NCBI GenBank assembly: GCA_963790965.1
Contig: CAWBQO010000001.1
Location: 372,001 to 436,000 of the forward strand
DNA: 64,000 nucleotides
Reading direction: 5' to 3'
Origin: CAWBQO01 sp963790965
GTDB lineage: Bacteria; Bacteroidota; Rhodothermia; Rhodothermales; DASSAV01
Shown here: piece after piece, positions 18,780 through 27,973 of the stretch
How positions within the stretch are numbered: position 1 is the first letter of the stretch
Layout: every line of letters starts with the position of its first letter
The notes under the pieces: model-generated
The model's database searches: none
The model's input: only the letters and a program-made list of their open reading frames with translations
What the model was told of the DNA's origin: nothing
Translations under genes and position numbers: made by a program

Positions 18780-19298
18780 CTACCAGATGCGCGCCAGGCG
18801 GTCTATGAGAATGATCAGCGACGTTGCGGAGGTCAGGATCTGCAGACCATCGCGCCAGCCGAATCGCTCCCGCTGCTTCACCTCGATGTCGAGGATGTCC
18901 CCATCGAGCAGGTCCGGGTGCCGGTCGGGGTAGAGCAGCACGTCGTCCATAGGAGCCTTGTAGAGCACCTCCCGGCCCGCGCCGCCGTCCCGCAGCAGCC
19001 GCACCGAAACCTTGCGCGTCACGCCTGGCGACGTGTCGCCCGCGCCTCCCATCAGCGCCAGGAACTCGTCCAGCCGGGTCTCCGCCGCGATCTCGTAGAT
19101 CCCGCTCGGCACATCGCCGAGGACGAGGATCTGCACGGTCGCCTCGCCGGGCCGTGCATAGGTGTGGTACGAAACGCCACTGGCTTGCACGTCCCCGAGG
19201 CGGCCCACCACCTGGGCCTGCGCCGCTGTGCCGGCGAGCGGAAGCAGTAAACCGATAAAGAGAATGGATCGAGCGAACATGAACGGGTGAAATGTCAA
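18780..19298 (-). CDS. Short SLBB-domain polysaccharide export protein
   Basis: A 172-residue exported protein: signal peptide MTFHPFMFARSILFIGLLLP ending at AQA, then one SLBB/Wza-like domain (VQILVLGDVPSGIYEIAAET, LDEFLALMGGAGDTSPG) and a segment resembling the second export domain (RHPDLLDGDILDIEVKQRER, matching the LxxGDxIxV pattern). It ends in a hydrophobic stretch (DGLQILTSATSLIILIDRL) that may be a membrane anchor. Full Wza proteins are about twice as long, so this is a reduced or accessory export component partnering the Wzc-type kinase encoded 103 bp upstream. A terminator-like hairpin lies in that gap, so this gene may be transcribed at a lower level than the kinase. Confidence 0.8.
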   Translation of the reverse strand: MTFHPFMFARSILFIGLLLPLAGTAAQAQVVGRLGDVQASGVSYHTYARPGEATVQILVLGDVPSGIYEIAAETRLDEFLALMGGAGDTSPGVTRKVSVRLLRDGGAGREVLYKAPMDDVLLYPDRHPDLLDGDILDIEVKQRERFGWRDGLQILTSATSLIILIDRLARIW

Positions 19299-19315
19299 AG
19301 TGGAAGAATCATAGA

Positions 19316-19363
19316 AAACCCTCCTACACGGCTTACCGGAGCGGCACGCGCGCAGGAGGGTTT
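19316..19363 (-). terminator. Hairpin between wzc-like and SLBB genes
   Basis: A perfect 10-bp stem AAACCCTCCT (19316-19325) with AGGAGGGTTT (19354-19363) and a 28-nt loop. On the minus strand the stem is followed by TTC. It would act as a weak intrinsic terminator or attenuator after the kinase gene. Confidence 0.5.
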
Positions 19364-19401
19364 CCGGGATCAGGCCGTTGCCCCGCCGGCTTCAGCCGTG
19401 G

Positions 19402-21855
19402 CTATGCAGCCGTCTTGTTGAAGCGGCCGTTCCACCACCGCTTCACACGACCACCGGTCGTCGCGGGGGTATTATAATACGCATAACCGGAATACTTCGC
19501 ATACCGCTGGTAGCGATAGCGGTAAGCATATCCGTAGGAGCGGGAGACATCGAACCCATTGAGCACCGTTCCCATGATGCGCGCTCCCACATCCGAGAGA
19601 ATGTTCATCGTTTCGGCGAGGTCGCCTTCCTTCGTCACGCCGGCGCGCACTACGACGAGCGTGCCGTCGGCCTGCGTAGAAATGAGTGCGGCGTCTGTAA
19701 CCGCCAGCGTCGGGGGTGCGTCAAGGATAATGATGTCGAACTCTTCTCGAAGTGAGGCGAGCAGGTTGCGCATCCGCTTGGAGCCCAGCAACTCGGACGG
19801 GTTAAGGACCGGCGTCGCCGTGCCGCTCTTGGATTCAGCCGAATAGTTGGCCGCGGCATTCAGCTCGGTCACGCAGCCACCGGCCGGCACCATGAACAGG
19901 TTGTCAATCAGCGTGCTATAGGAATCCGCCTGGAAGCGCGTCTCGTCGAAAAGAAGCTGCACGAGTCCCGGCTCGAGCGCACTGTCAAAAAGCTTGTTCA
20001 ACCGCGGGCGGTGCAAGTCGCAGTCGATCAGAAGCGTCCGGCGTCCCGACTGCGCCATCACGATTGCGAGATTGGAAGCCGTGGTGGACTTGCCCTCTTC
20101 CTGTGCCGAGCTTGTCACCAGGATCGTCTGAACGATGGCGTCAGGGCGGCTGAACTGAATGCTCGTGCGCAGCGAGCGGTACGCCTCGGCAATGGCGGAC
20201 ATCGGGAAGAGCACGGAGATGAAGCTCGACGAGATGCGCCGGTCGCCGATCTCTGCGTAGTCATTCTTGCCGCGCTTGCCTTTGGTCATCACGCCCATGT
20301 CCGGAATGACGCTGATGACCTTGAAGCCCTTGTCGCGAAGTTCTTCCGGTTTGTGGAACCGGTTGTCGAGCTTGTCGCGAAGGACGGCCAGGCCGATGCC
20401 GAGAAGCAGTCCAAGCAGGATGTTCTTCGCCATGTCCGTTGCCCCATCCGGCCCCTCGGGCACGGCGGGCACGGCGGCCGGACGCAGGATGCGCGCATAT
20501 CCAGGCTCAGATTCCTCCGAAATCTGAACTTCTTGCAGGCGCCGCACGATGAACTGGTACATCTGGTCGGCATAGGCGCGAGAACGCTCGAGGCGCGCGA
20601 GTGTCAATTGCTGCTCCGGAAGCTGGTTAAGCTCGCTCTGCTGCTCCGCGATGCGGTTGCGCACCACGTCCGTCTTGGCCTTCAGTCCGTTGATCTCAAT
20701 CCGGTCCTGTGTTGCCTGGCGGCGCAGGTCAGCCACATACGCAAGGCCGCCTCCATCCACGCCGTTGCTCGGGATGCCGCCCGCCGCAGTCACTTCCTCG
20801 ACGTACTGGTGCGATAGCGTCTGGATCTCCTCGTCAAGCTGGTCGATCTGCTGCGTAAGCGACGCCACTGCAGGCGAACTGTCGGTGAGGCGCGGATCGC
20901 GCAGTTTCGCCTGCGTCCGGTCGGCCTCCAGGAGAGCCTTCTTCTGCTGGGCGGCACCGAGCCGCTGATCGACGTCGGAAGCAACGCGCTTGGCGAGGTT
21001 CGGCGTGATTACGTCCAACTCCTGTTCAACGACGCCGAGCGACGCCTGACGCATTTGCAGCTCGATGCTCGCCGCGTCACGCTCCGCCTCGAGGGCTGCA
21101 ATCCGGCCCACAACGGAACCTTCGCCCGCCGTCAGACCGATGGAAGCGTTGTTGCGCTTGTACGACTCGAGCTGGTCCTCGATGCTGCGCAGTTCCTGCC
21201 GCCGCTCCTGTTCCTGCTTCTCAAGAAAGGCGCGGGATGCCGACAGGCTACTGCGGCTCACATCCTGCGTTTGGGAGACATACTCTTCCGCATAGAGGTT
21301 GGCCAGGAGCGCTGCTTCTTGCGGGTCCGGGCTGGAAGCCTGCACCAGGATGGCGTTCGGCACATCGCGGCCGGCTGAGTTGAAGTTCACCGCGCCGCGA
21401 AGGAGAACGCCTACGCCGTCCTGCATCTTCATCTGACGGAGCCGCTGCTCGACGCGGTCCTCGATCATCCGCGAGTTACGAATAATGAAAAGCTCGGTGG
21501 CAATGCTGCGCTGCCCCATCGGCGCGCCCATGCTCTCGGCGCTCAGCGGCGAGTTTGCCTGCGCCGAGATGGCGGACATCCGGCCGAGGTCCACCAGAAC
21601 GAAGCTGTTCGCCTGGTAGACCGGCACGCGGTTCATGCTGCTATTGATGCCCCAGCCCGCGGCCAACACAAAGACCGCGATGACGATCCATTTGCGCCGC
21701 GAGAGTAGGTCCAGCCAGCGCTCTACCTGATGCTGCAAGCTGGGAGAACGGGTTCCGGCCGCAGGGTAAGCGCCCTCCGGACCGGGATTGGCGGCAGCGT
21801 CTGCCGAGGCGTCGGCCTGGCGTTCGTAGACGGAAGTTCGCGTATACTGGGGCAT
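19402..21855 (-). CDS. wzc: Wzc-type polysaccharide tyrosine autokinase
   Basis: An 817-residue polysaccharide co-polymerase with fused bacterial tyrosine kinase. Order: first membrane segment at about 55-73 (RKWIVIAVFVLAAGWGINSS), Wzz periplasmic domain with long coiled coils (about 170-440), second membrane segment (ILLGLLLGIGLAVL, about 475-490), then the cytoplasmic kinase with Walker A (SSAQEEGKSTTASN), A' (LLIDCDLHRP) and B (FDIIILDAPP) motifs. The C-terminus is a tyrosine cluster (YGYAYRYRYQRYAKYSGYAY), the usual autophosphorylation site controlling chain length and export. It leads a minus-strand operon with the SLBB and GT4 genes. A 15-nt palindrome lies 100 bp upstream of the start. 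Confidence 0.95.
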   Translation of the reverse strand: MPQYTRTSVYERQADASADAAANPGPEGAYPAAGTRSPSLQHQVERWLDLLSRRKWIVIAVFVLAAGWGINSSMNRVPVYQANSFVLVDLGRMSAISAQANSPLSAESMGAPMGQRSIATELFIIRNSRMIEDRVEQRLRQMKMQDGVGVLLRGAVNFNSAGRDVPNAILVQASSPDPQEAALLANLYAEEYVSQTQDVSRSSLSASRAFLEKQEQERRQELRSIEDQLESYKRNNASIGLTAGEGSVVGRIAALEAERDAASIELQMRQASLGVVEQELDVITPNLAKRVASDVDQRLGAAQQKKALLEADRTQAKLRDPRLTDSSPAVASLTQQIDQLDEEIQTLSHQYVEEVTAAGGIPSNGVDGGGLAYVADLRRQATQDRIEINGLKAKTDVVRNRIAEQQSELNQLPEQQLTLARLERSRAYADQMYQFIVRRLQEVQISEESEPGYARILRPAAVPAVPEGPDGATDMAKNILLGLLLGIGLAVLRDKLDNRFHKPEELRDKGFKVISVIPDMGVMTKGKRGKNDYAEIGDRRISSSFISVLFPMSAIAEAYRSLRTSIQFSRPDAIVQTILVTSSAQEEGKSTTASNLAIVMAQSGRRTLLIDCDLHRPRLNKLFDSALEPGLVQLLFDETRFQADSYSTLIDNLFMVPAGGCVTELNAAANYSAESKSGTATPVLNPSELLGSKRMRNLLASLREEFDIIILDAPPTLAVTDAALISTQADGTLVVVRAGVTKEGDLAETMNILSDVGARIMGTVLNGFDVSRSYGYAYRYRYQRYAKYSGYAYYNTPATTGGRVKRWWNGRFNKTAA

Positions 21856-21955
21856 TTAGCCGGCACCATTTATCGTAAGGAGATTCTCTGACATTCTGAA
21901 GCCTAATCTATGCGGTCCCGTCGTATTGCAGCAGCGTTATAACACCGAACCGTAG

Positions 21956-21970
21956 TGCGCTTTTGGCGCA
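21956..21970. promoter_or_regulatory. Palindrome TGCGC-TTTTG-GCGCA upstream of wzc
   Basis: Perfect 5-bp inverted arms around TTTTG, 100 bp before the wzc-like start. The same 15-mer is at 40260-40274, and one-base variants are at 37216-37230 and 54174-54188. It is either a regulator site or a promoter-associated element. Apart from this, nothing else was recognised in the 292-bp gap between wzc and the epimerase gene. Confidence 0.5.
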
Positions 21971-22147
21971 ATACGTCGATCTTACAACAGCGAGCGCACT
22001 CCGGTTGGACACCCATACGGCTTCACAAGATCCTCTCCGTAGTGTCGGCCTCTCCTCGGACGTCTTAACTCACCTGGCGAATATTGTATGCGCCCACGGT
22101 CCACCATTGTTCAATCGCAACCAGTCCGCGTGGGCTGCATTCGGTGC

Positions 22148-23539
22148 CTATTGTACTTCGGGATGCAGGAGCCGCCGGCGGACGTTCATCAGGGCGCGCG
22201 CGTCGTGATAAGCGGCCTTCCAGATTGTTGCCTTGGCCTCGTCGCGCCGCTGCGGATCGCGGTCGATGGCCCACCAGTACCACCCCCCTCGTTCGTGGTC
22301 AATGACGTTACGGTCGATGTACTGCCACTGATCCACAAAGCGCTCGCCATAGTGCATGGGGTCATTGGGATAGTAGTCGGCGAACAGCAGGAGCGTATTC
22401 AATCCCTCCGCTTGCGCCCACCAGTTTTTCCCCGAGACGGTTATGGTAAGCCCCGGCTTGTCGCGTAAGTAGTAACCGGCGTCAAAGAAGCCGCCCTCCT
22501 CCTCGTCCCAGCCGTTGCGTAGCGCATGATCGAGCATCTTCTTCCCGACGGCGAGCGTGCGCTGGTTCTCCCCGCCGCCAAGCGCATCGGAGGCTTCGAT
22601 CATCAAGAAAGCCGTTTCAACGTCGTGTCCAAAGGAGACGTTGTCAAGATAGTGGTTGGCTTCGCGCACCGCGTCAGACGAGTCGCGATAGGAAACGTGC
22701 GCCAGGTCCTCCTGAAAGTACAGTCCGAGATAGCCCGGCTCTTGCACCATTCGGTCCCGGATAAGGTGCAGCATCTCCGTCAGTCGCTCCCGGAGAACGG
22801 GATCCGGCCAGACGCGGTACAGCTCCGTGAAAGCCTCCAAGAGGTGAATCGACGAGTTCTGATCCTTGGGCGGCGTGCCATGATAGCCCCGCCTGTAGGG
22901 CGTTCCGTCTCTCGTCATCAGGTCAAAGTAACCGCCATAGCGCCCGTCATGAGCGTGCGCATCGAGCCAGCGGAACGTCCGCGCGGCGAGACTGAGCGCC
23001 GCCGTGTCACCGGTAACGTCGTAATACGCTGCGAGGGCGTAGATGGCGAAGGCGTTGCCGTACGCATGTTTCGAGAGCAACCCGTGCTCGTCTTCCTTCG
23101 GCTCACCCTCCCGCGTGACGAGCCAGAAGAACCCGCCGTCCCGCTCGTCCCACATTCGGTCTACCAAGAACCGAAAGCCGTGCTGCGCTCGCGGGAGGAA
23201 CGTTGCATCCTCCGGGAAGACCGCCGCCGCACGCGCGTTCGTCCAAACGTGTCGCGCCTGCGTCACGATGAGCTTGTCCTGGGCACCCTCGGCGCGCCAG
23301 TCCGCCGAGAACTGGCTGAGAAAACCGCCCGAGGCGGAATCGACGGCAAGGGGATAGAGCGGCGCGAGAAGTTCAGTTCGCAGGCTTTCCTTTATCTCCC
23401 GCGCAAGCAGGATGCGTTTTGTGGGGCTGAGCACGCGCTCCTGCGCCATCACGCGCGGACCACCGATCGCCAGCGCCATCATCATCAACAGCACGAAACG
23501 TTGCACCGGCGCACCCTCTGGTTTGATCAAGAGCGTCAC
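22148..23539 (-). CDS. Exported AGE-family 2-epimerase (cellobiose/mannobiose epimerase type)
   Basis: A 463-residue (alpha/alpha)6-barrel epimerase that interconverts the reducing-end sugar of a disaccharide such as Glc/Man. Family hallmarks are RHVWTNARAAAVFPED, SKHAYGNAFAIYALAAYYDV, SSIHLLEAFTELYRVWPDP and SFGHDVETAFLMIEA, the last two with the conserved His residues, plus SGKNWWAQAEGLNTLLLFAD and WQYIDRNVIDHERGGWYWWA. The N-terminus carries a hydrophobic run (FVLLMMMALAIGG, then AQ), so unlike the usual cytoplasmic enzymes it looks exported. Its start overlaps the GH27 gene stop by 4 bp. With GH27 and GH5 genes in the same operon, mannobiose from galactomannan is a reasonable substrate, by inference. 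Confidence 0.9.
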   Translation of the reverse strand: MTLLIKPEGAPVQRFVLLMMMALAIGGPRVMAQERVLSPTKRILLAREIKESLRTELLAPLYPLAVDSASGGFLSQFSADWRAEGAQDKLIVTQARHVWTNARAAAVFPEDATFLPRAQHGFRFLVDRMWDERDGGFFWLVTREGEPKEDEHGLLSKHAYGNAFAIYALAAYYDVTGDTAALSLAARTFRWLDAHAHDGRYGGYFDLMTRDGTPYRRGYHGTPPKDQNSSIHLLEAFTELYRVWPDPVLRERLTEMLHLIRDRMVQEPGYLGLYFQEDLAHVSYRDSSDAVREANHYLDNVSFGHDVETAFLMIEASDALGGGENQRTLAVGKKMLDHALRNGWDEEEGGFFDAGYYLRDKPGLTITVSGKNWWAQAEGLNTLLLFADYYPNDPMHYGERFVDQWQYIDRNVIDHERGGWYWWAIDRDPQRRDEAKATIWKAAYHDARALMNVRRRLLHPEVQ

Positions 23540-24738
23540 TGCGGCGTCAGCCGGTAGACCTTAACATCGCGGCCGGGGACCGTCACGGCGAGCGGCGCGG
23601 CGGTGGTCCCCGCGTCTGCCTTTGCCCACAAATCGCGAATGCGGTACGTCGTCGATCCGAGCTTCATGTCTCGGCCGGTAACGTTGTCGGACACCGGCTC
23701 CTGCGACCAGTCGAACCGGACCGGGTGCGCCTCTTTCTCCCGGTTCAGAATCGTCATCGCCCATTCTCCGCCCGCGAGCGGCTTGAACCATACGTCGATG
23801 CCGTCGCCGCTGCGATACGCAAAGCCCTGGATGCCGAGCGTATCCTGATTGATCGCAATGACGTCCTTATTCGTCAGGATCTCTCGCGTCGCGTCGGTCA
23901 AGTTGCGAATGTCCGTTCCGGAAATAAGCGGTGCGGCCAGCATGGCCCACATGGAGAAGTGCGCGCGATCCTCGCCGACGGTCGCCATGTTGCCGACTTC
24001 CATCATATCCGGGTCGTTCCAGTGCCCCGGACCGGCGTAAACGCGCAGCCCGTCCTGCTTGTCGATGATCTGCAAAATGCCCCAGCTCTTCCAGTTGCCG
24101 TGGTCGACCACGCAGTCGAAGCAGTTGATGATGTCGCCCGTCGTGCGCCAGAGCTGCCCGAGCGGCTTCGCCCATTCCCAGGGCTTGTTGTCGCCCCACT
24201 CGCAGATGCTCAGCACCACCGGACGACCGGCCGCTTTGAGCGCATTTGAGAAAGTCGTATAGGCCTCGACCGCGTTGCGCGTCCCCGTGTTGCACCAGTC
24301 ATACTTGACGTAGTCGATGCCCCATTCCGCATACTGGATGGCATCCTGATACTCGTGCCCCTGACTTCCCGGCTCGCCGCCGCACGTCTTGGAGCCGGCA
24401 TCAGAGTAAAGGCCGATCTTCAAGCCCTTGCCGTGGACGTAGTCCGCGAGTGCCTTCATGCCGGAGGGGAAGCGCTCCGGATCGGGGTGAATAAAGCCGC
24501 GCGCGTCGCGCTCGCCGTGCCAACAGTCGTCGAGGTTGACGTACTCATACCCCGCGTCCTTCATCCCCGTCGATATCATCGCATCGGTGGTTTCTCGGAT
24601 GAGGGCTTCCGTAATGTTGCAGCCGAAGTGATTCCAGCTGTTCCAGCCCATCGGAGGCGTCTCGGCCAGACCTTCATATTTCTGCGCATGCGCCGTGCCG
24701 GCGTAGAGGAGCGCCACGAGAAGCAGGAGTCGTTTCAT
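23536..24738 (-). CDS. GH27 alpha-galactosidase, secreted
   Basis: A 400-residue family 27 glycosidase that removes alpha-1,6-galactose side chains. Signal peptide MKRLLLLVALLYAGTAHA; then LAETPPMGWNSWNHFGCNIT, YEYVNLDDCWHGERD, GLKIGLYSDAGSKTCGG, and WGIDYVKYDWCNTG, whose Asp in YVKYDWC is the nucleophile. LWRTTGDI holds the acid/base Asp. GHWNDPDMMEVGN and a C-terminal beta domain complete a full-length enzyme. It lies between GH5 (17 bp upstream) and the epimerase (4-bp overlap), so the three genes form one operon for secreted or periplasmic breakdown of a galactose-decorated beta-mannan or similar polymer. Confidence 0.96.
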   Translation of the reverse strand: MKRLLLLVALLYAGTAHAQKYEGLAETPPMGWNSWNHFGCNITEALIRETTDAMISTGMKDAGYEYVNLDDCWHGERDARGFIHPDPERFPSGMKALADYVHGKGLKIGLYSDAGSKTCGGEPGSQGHEYQDAIQYAEWGIDYVKYDWCNTGTRNAVEAYTTFSNALKAAGRPVVLSICEWGDNKPWEWAKPLGQLWRTTGDIINCFDCVVDHGNWKSWGILQIIDKQDGLRVYAGPGHWNDPDMMEVGNMATVGEDRAHFSMWAMLAAPLISGTDIRNLTDATREILTNKDVIAINQDTLGIQGFAYRSGDGIDVWFKPLAGGEWAMTILNREKEAHPVRFDWSQEPVSDNVTGRDMKLGSTTYRIRDLWAKADAGTTAAPLAVTVPGRDVKVYRLTPQ

Positions 24739-24755
24739 GTCTATGTCTTTATAAA

Positions 24756-25856
24756 TTAACCATTGCGAAGCAGTTCAAGCATCTTCCGGTCGAGCTTGTG
24801 GCCGTGGAAGTCCTCGTACGCGACGTCTTCCCGCCCGCTGTCGACCACTCCGAACGAGCCGCGCAGATTCCACAGAGACCATCCCCAGCCCTGTTCTTTC
24901 CATAGCGAGAGCAGATCCGTCATCCACGCAAGCGTCACGTCATGCGGCGTTTTGTTATAGCAGCCCCACTCGCCCACGTGTACCGGCACGCCGCGCGCCG
25001 TGTACGGAAGCCACGGGTCGATCAGCTCGGCCTTCAGGCGGGCTTTGTCCCACAGGCGGCCCTGCGCGTCTATCGCGGGCCAGGTGGGCGGCTCGAACGA
25101 CTCGAACTCGTTCTCCGGTACCCAGGTCGCCGTGTAGTGACTCACCATCTTCGGTAGATAGCCGCGCGTGCTCTGAACAAGGCCCAGATACACGAGGCCG
25201 TCCACCGGCGTCTGCCCGATGTCCGCCCCGTCCGCCACGATCAGCCGGTCCGGGTCCACTTCGCGGATCGTGCCGACGAGCGCGTGCGCGATCTCGACGT
25301 AGCGCGACTGGTCCTTCATCCAGGGCGGCTCGTTGAAGAGGTCGAAGCTCAGCCTCTCGTTAGAAATGCCTTTGTAGCGCTCCGCAAATGTGCGCCAGTG
25401 AAACGAGGCAGCGTCGAGCGCCTGCTGCATCTCGCTTCGGGGACTTTCAAAAAGCAGATGCGGCTCCAACTCGCGCCCGTTGACGCAGTAGCCGGGAATC
25501 CGGTGAAAGTTCAGGTTGATGTGGACGCCGTACTGCTCGCCGAACCGAATGGCCTCGTCGATGGGCTGCAGGGCCTCTTCGTCGATCGTCATCCAGTCGG
25601 CCGGATCCGACCACGCCCAGTACGACATCGGCAGCCGGGCGAAGTTCATCCCCCACTTGGCCATCCACGCGAAGTCCTCCTCCCGGTAGCGCCGCCCGCG
25701 CCGGCCATCGGTGAGTTCCGTCAGATTGAACCCGCGGTACCGGGGTGCAACAGCACCGCGTTTGGCGCGCTCCGCACGCGCGGTTGAATGCTGAAGCGGG
25801 GCGATGGAATAGAGCGCGGCCGCCGAAGCGGTTCCAAAAAAGCGGCGTCGGTTCAT
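24756..25856 (-). CDS. GH5-family endoglycosidase with Tat-like signal
   Basis: A 366-residue glycosidase. The start was set at the ATG at 25856: MNRRRFFGTASAAALYS contains a twin-arginine-type signal; the frame runs open to 26120 without further homology. The TIM barrel shows GFNLTELTDG, FARLPMSYWAWSDP, NLNFHRIPGYCVN, FDLFNEPPW (acid/base Glu) and PVHVGEWGCYNKTP (nucleophile Glu), then WGWSLWNLRGSFGVVDSGR, the usual barrel end. This is the GH5 cellulase/mannanase clan pattern. It is the first gene of the operon with GH27 and the epimerase, where an endo-beta-mannanase would fit best, although endoglucanase cannot be excluded. The upstream 285 bp hold only its promoter region. Confidence 0.9.
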   Translation of the reverse strand: MNRRRFFGTASAAALYSIAPLQHSTARAERAKRGAVAPRYRGFNLTELTDGRRGRRYREEDFAWMAKWGMNFARLPMSYWAWSDPADWMTIDEEALQPIDEAIRFGEQYGVHINLNFHRIPGYCVNGRELEPHLLFESPRSEMQQALDAASFHWRTFAERYKGISNERLSFDLFNEPPWMKDQSRYVEIAHALVGTIREVDPDRLIVADGADIGQTPVDGLVYLGLVQSTRGYLPKMVSHYTATWVPENEFESFEPPTWPAIDAQGRLWDKARLKAELIDPWLPYTARGVPVHVGEWGCYNKTPHDVTLAWMTDLLSLWKEQGWGWSLWNLRGSFGVVDSGREDVAYEDFHGHKLDRKMLELLRNG

Positions 25857-26141
25857 CTGCAAACGAATGTGAAGGGCGCAGAAGGTCTTTGCCAAATATA
25901 CTATTTGATTTAATAAATAACAACATTGAATGATTCCAGTGCCGCTGCAAAATGCCCGTGCAGCCCTCCCGCCGAGAAAGAGCACGTCTTTCGCGAGTAG
26001 GAGCAGACTACCGGCGCGGCGCCGGGCGCTCAGTGGCCTTCGTGTGACGATCACCCCGTCGGACGGCAGCGGGCGCGCCGGGCCGGAACAAGTGCGCCTT
26101 TCCCCGTGTCGGGAAGGCACCTCCTGACCTCACCCGACGCC

Positions 26142-27143
26142 ATGCCGCAGCTCGTCTTCATCGACAACGAAGGGATCACGAACCCGCACATCAATCTGGC
26201 CATCGAGGAGTACGCCCTTCGCTACTTCGATCCGCAGTACACTTATATTCTGTTCTACATCAACGAGCCGTCGATCATCATCGGGCGCAACCAGAACAGC
26301 ATCGAGGAGATCAATGCCGGCTATGTGAAAGCACGCGGCATCCACGTCGTTCGTAGGCTCTCCGGCGGCGGCGCGGTCTACCACGATCAAGGCAACCTGA
26401 ACTTCAGCTTCATCACCGACTATGGGCAGGACCGGCTGCACAATTTCGGTATGTTCACCGGCCCGGTGGCAAAGGCGCTGAACGAGATGGGCGCTCCGGC
26501 GCACCTTCAGGGACGCAACGACATCCTCATCGACGGCCGAAAAATCTCCGGAAACGCGCAGTTCTCTACCGCCCGGCGCATGTTCAGCCACGGAACGCTC
26601 CTCTTTGACAGCGACCTGCAGGAAGTCTCCAATGCGCTCAATCCCAAAGCAGGCAAAGTGCAGTCGAAGGGCCATGCCTCCGTTCGGAGCCGCGTTGCCA
26701 ACATCGCAGAGTACATCGAGCGCGACATGGACGTGGAGCGTTTTCGGCGCCGCATTCTCGACCACCTTTTCCCCGGCGGTCCCGTCGCGCGCCGCACCCT
26801 GTCGCCCGCCGACTGGGAGGGCGTCCGCCGGCTACTGGCGGAGCGCTATGACAATTGGGACTGGAACGTCGGCGCCTCTCCCCCCTTCGACATTCAGCGC
26901 GCCCACCGCTTCCCGTTCGGCGAGGTCGACGTGCGCCTCCGAATCTCAAAAGGCCGAATTGCCTCCGCCCGCATCTACGGCGACTTCCTGGGCAAAGGCG
27001 CGCTTGCCCCGATCGAGGCCTCGCTCGTCGGCACGCCCTACGATCCCGAAGCGCTGCGCAGTACCCTCGCCAGTGTCGACCTTAGCCCGATATCGGCGAC
27101 ATTGACGGCCGGGGACATGGCAGGCCTCTTGTTTCCTCTATAA
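26142..27143 (+). CDS. lplA: Lipoate--protein ligase A
   Basis: A 333-residue enzyme that attaches lipoate to E2 and H-protein domains using ATP. The ATG at 26142 was chosen because homology begins at once (MPQLVFIDNEGITNPHINLA IEEY). The catalytic core has PSIIIGRNQN, VVRRLSGGGAVYHDQGNLNF, GRNDILIDGRKISGNAQFST and HGTLLFDSDL, all LplA hallmarks. The C-terminal accessory domain (DWNVGASPPFDIQRAHRFPF) is present, so this is a complete bacterial ligase and not a bare transferase. It stands 22 bp upstream of an SDR gene, likely co-transcribed. Confidence 0.95.
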   Translation: MPQLVFIDNEGITNPHINLAIEEYALRYFDPQYTYILFYINEPSIIIGRNQNSIEEINAGYVKARGIHVVRRLSGGGAVYHDQGNLNFSFITDYGQDRLHNFGMFTGPVAKALNEMGAPAHLQGRNDILIDGRKISGNAQFSTARRMFSHGTLLFDSDLQEVSNALNPKAGKVQSKGHASVRSRVANIAEYIERDMDVERFRRRILDHLFPGGPVARRTLSPADWEGVRRLLAERYDNWDWNVGASPPFDIQRAHRFPFGEVDVRLRISKGRIASARIYGDFLGKGALAPIEASLVGTPYDPEALRSTLASVDLSPISATLTAGDMAGLLFPL

Positions 27144-27165
27144 TAACAGCCCACCATCCCTGCGT

Positions 27166-27966
27166 ATGGACCTCAAGATCAAGGGCCGCTCCGCCCTCAT
27201 TACCGGCGCGGCAGGTTTGATCGGACGCGAAACCGCGCGCTTCCTCCTCGAAGAAGGCGCGCGCGTTTTCCTTACCGACATCGATGCCGACGAACTGGAG
27301 CAGGCCGCCCGCTCCCTTTCAATCGGCAAGAGCGAAAGCCGAACCTTCGTTGCGGACCTCTCCACTTCGCAAGGCTGCCGCGGGCTTTTTGACGCAGTGG
27401 GCAGCCCCGTCGACATCCTCGTCCATGCCGCCGGCGTGACCGGGGCCAAGGGCGACCCGCTAAGCGAGATCACGGAAGCAGACTGGGAGCACGCCTGGCA
27501 GACGGACTTTATGGCCGGCGTCCGCATGGCCCGCGCCTTTGTCCCGGCTATGGTCGAAAGGGGCTGGGGCCGCCTCGTTTACGTTACTTCGGAGAACGCG
27601 GCCCAGCCTTACTGGGAGGAGAGCGTCTACAACACCGCCAAGGCCGCCATGCTCTCGTTCGTGAAGGCCGTTGCGCAGCGCTACGCGCCCAAGGGCGTGC
27701 TCGTCAACGCCGTCGCGCCCGCCTTCATCGCTACGGATATGACGGACGAGATGATGACGAAGCGCGCCGAGAAGCACGGCGTCTCCTTCGACGAGGCCAT
27801 TGCCTCCTTTCTCCGGGAAGAGCGGCCCCACCTGGTTCTCGACCGGCGCGGCAAGGCGGAAGAAGTCGCCGCCGTGATCGCCTTCCTGTGCTCGGAAAAG
27901 GCCTCGTTCGTCGTCGGCTCGAACTACCGCGTGGACGGTGGATCGGTCGCGGCCATCAATATCTAA
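27166..27966 (+). CDS. SDR-family oxidoreductase
   Basis: A 266-residue classical short-chain dehydrogenase/reductase. The cofactor motif TGAAGLIGRETA is near residue 13, TDIDADELEQ suggests NAD(H) preference from the acidic residue after strand 2, HAAGVTG supplies the NNAG-equivalent, VTSENAAQPYWEE the Ser region, and YNTAK the catalytic Tyr and Lys. The C-terminus has FVVGSNYRVDGGSVA, the usual G-x-x-x-x-VDGG end. Substrate is unknown; FabG-like or sugar/alcohol dehydrogenases share this pattern. It follows lplA closely and converges on the marC-like gene, 7 bp apart. Confidence 0.9.
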   Translation: MDLKIKGRSALITGAAGLIGRETARFLLEEGARVFLTDIDADELEQAARSLSIGKSESRTFVADLSTSQGCRGLFDAVGSPVDILVHAAGVTGAKGDPLSEITEADWEHAWQTDFMAGVRMARAFVPAMVERGWGRLVYVTSENAAQPYWEESVYNTAKAAMLSFVKAVAQRYAPKGVLVNAVAPAFIATDMTDEMMTKRAEKHGVSFDEAIASFLREERPHLVLDRRGKAEEVAAVIAFLCSEKASFVVGSNYRVDGGSVAAINI

Positions 27967-27973
27967 ACCGCCG

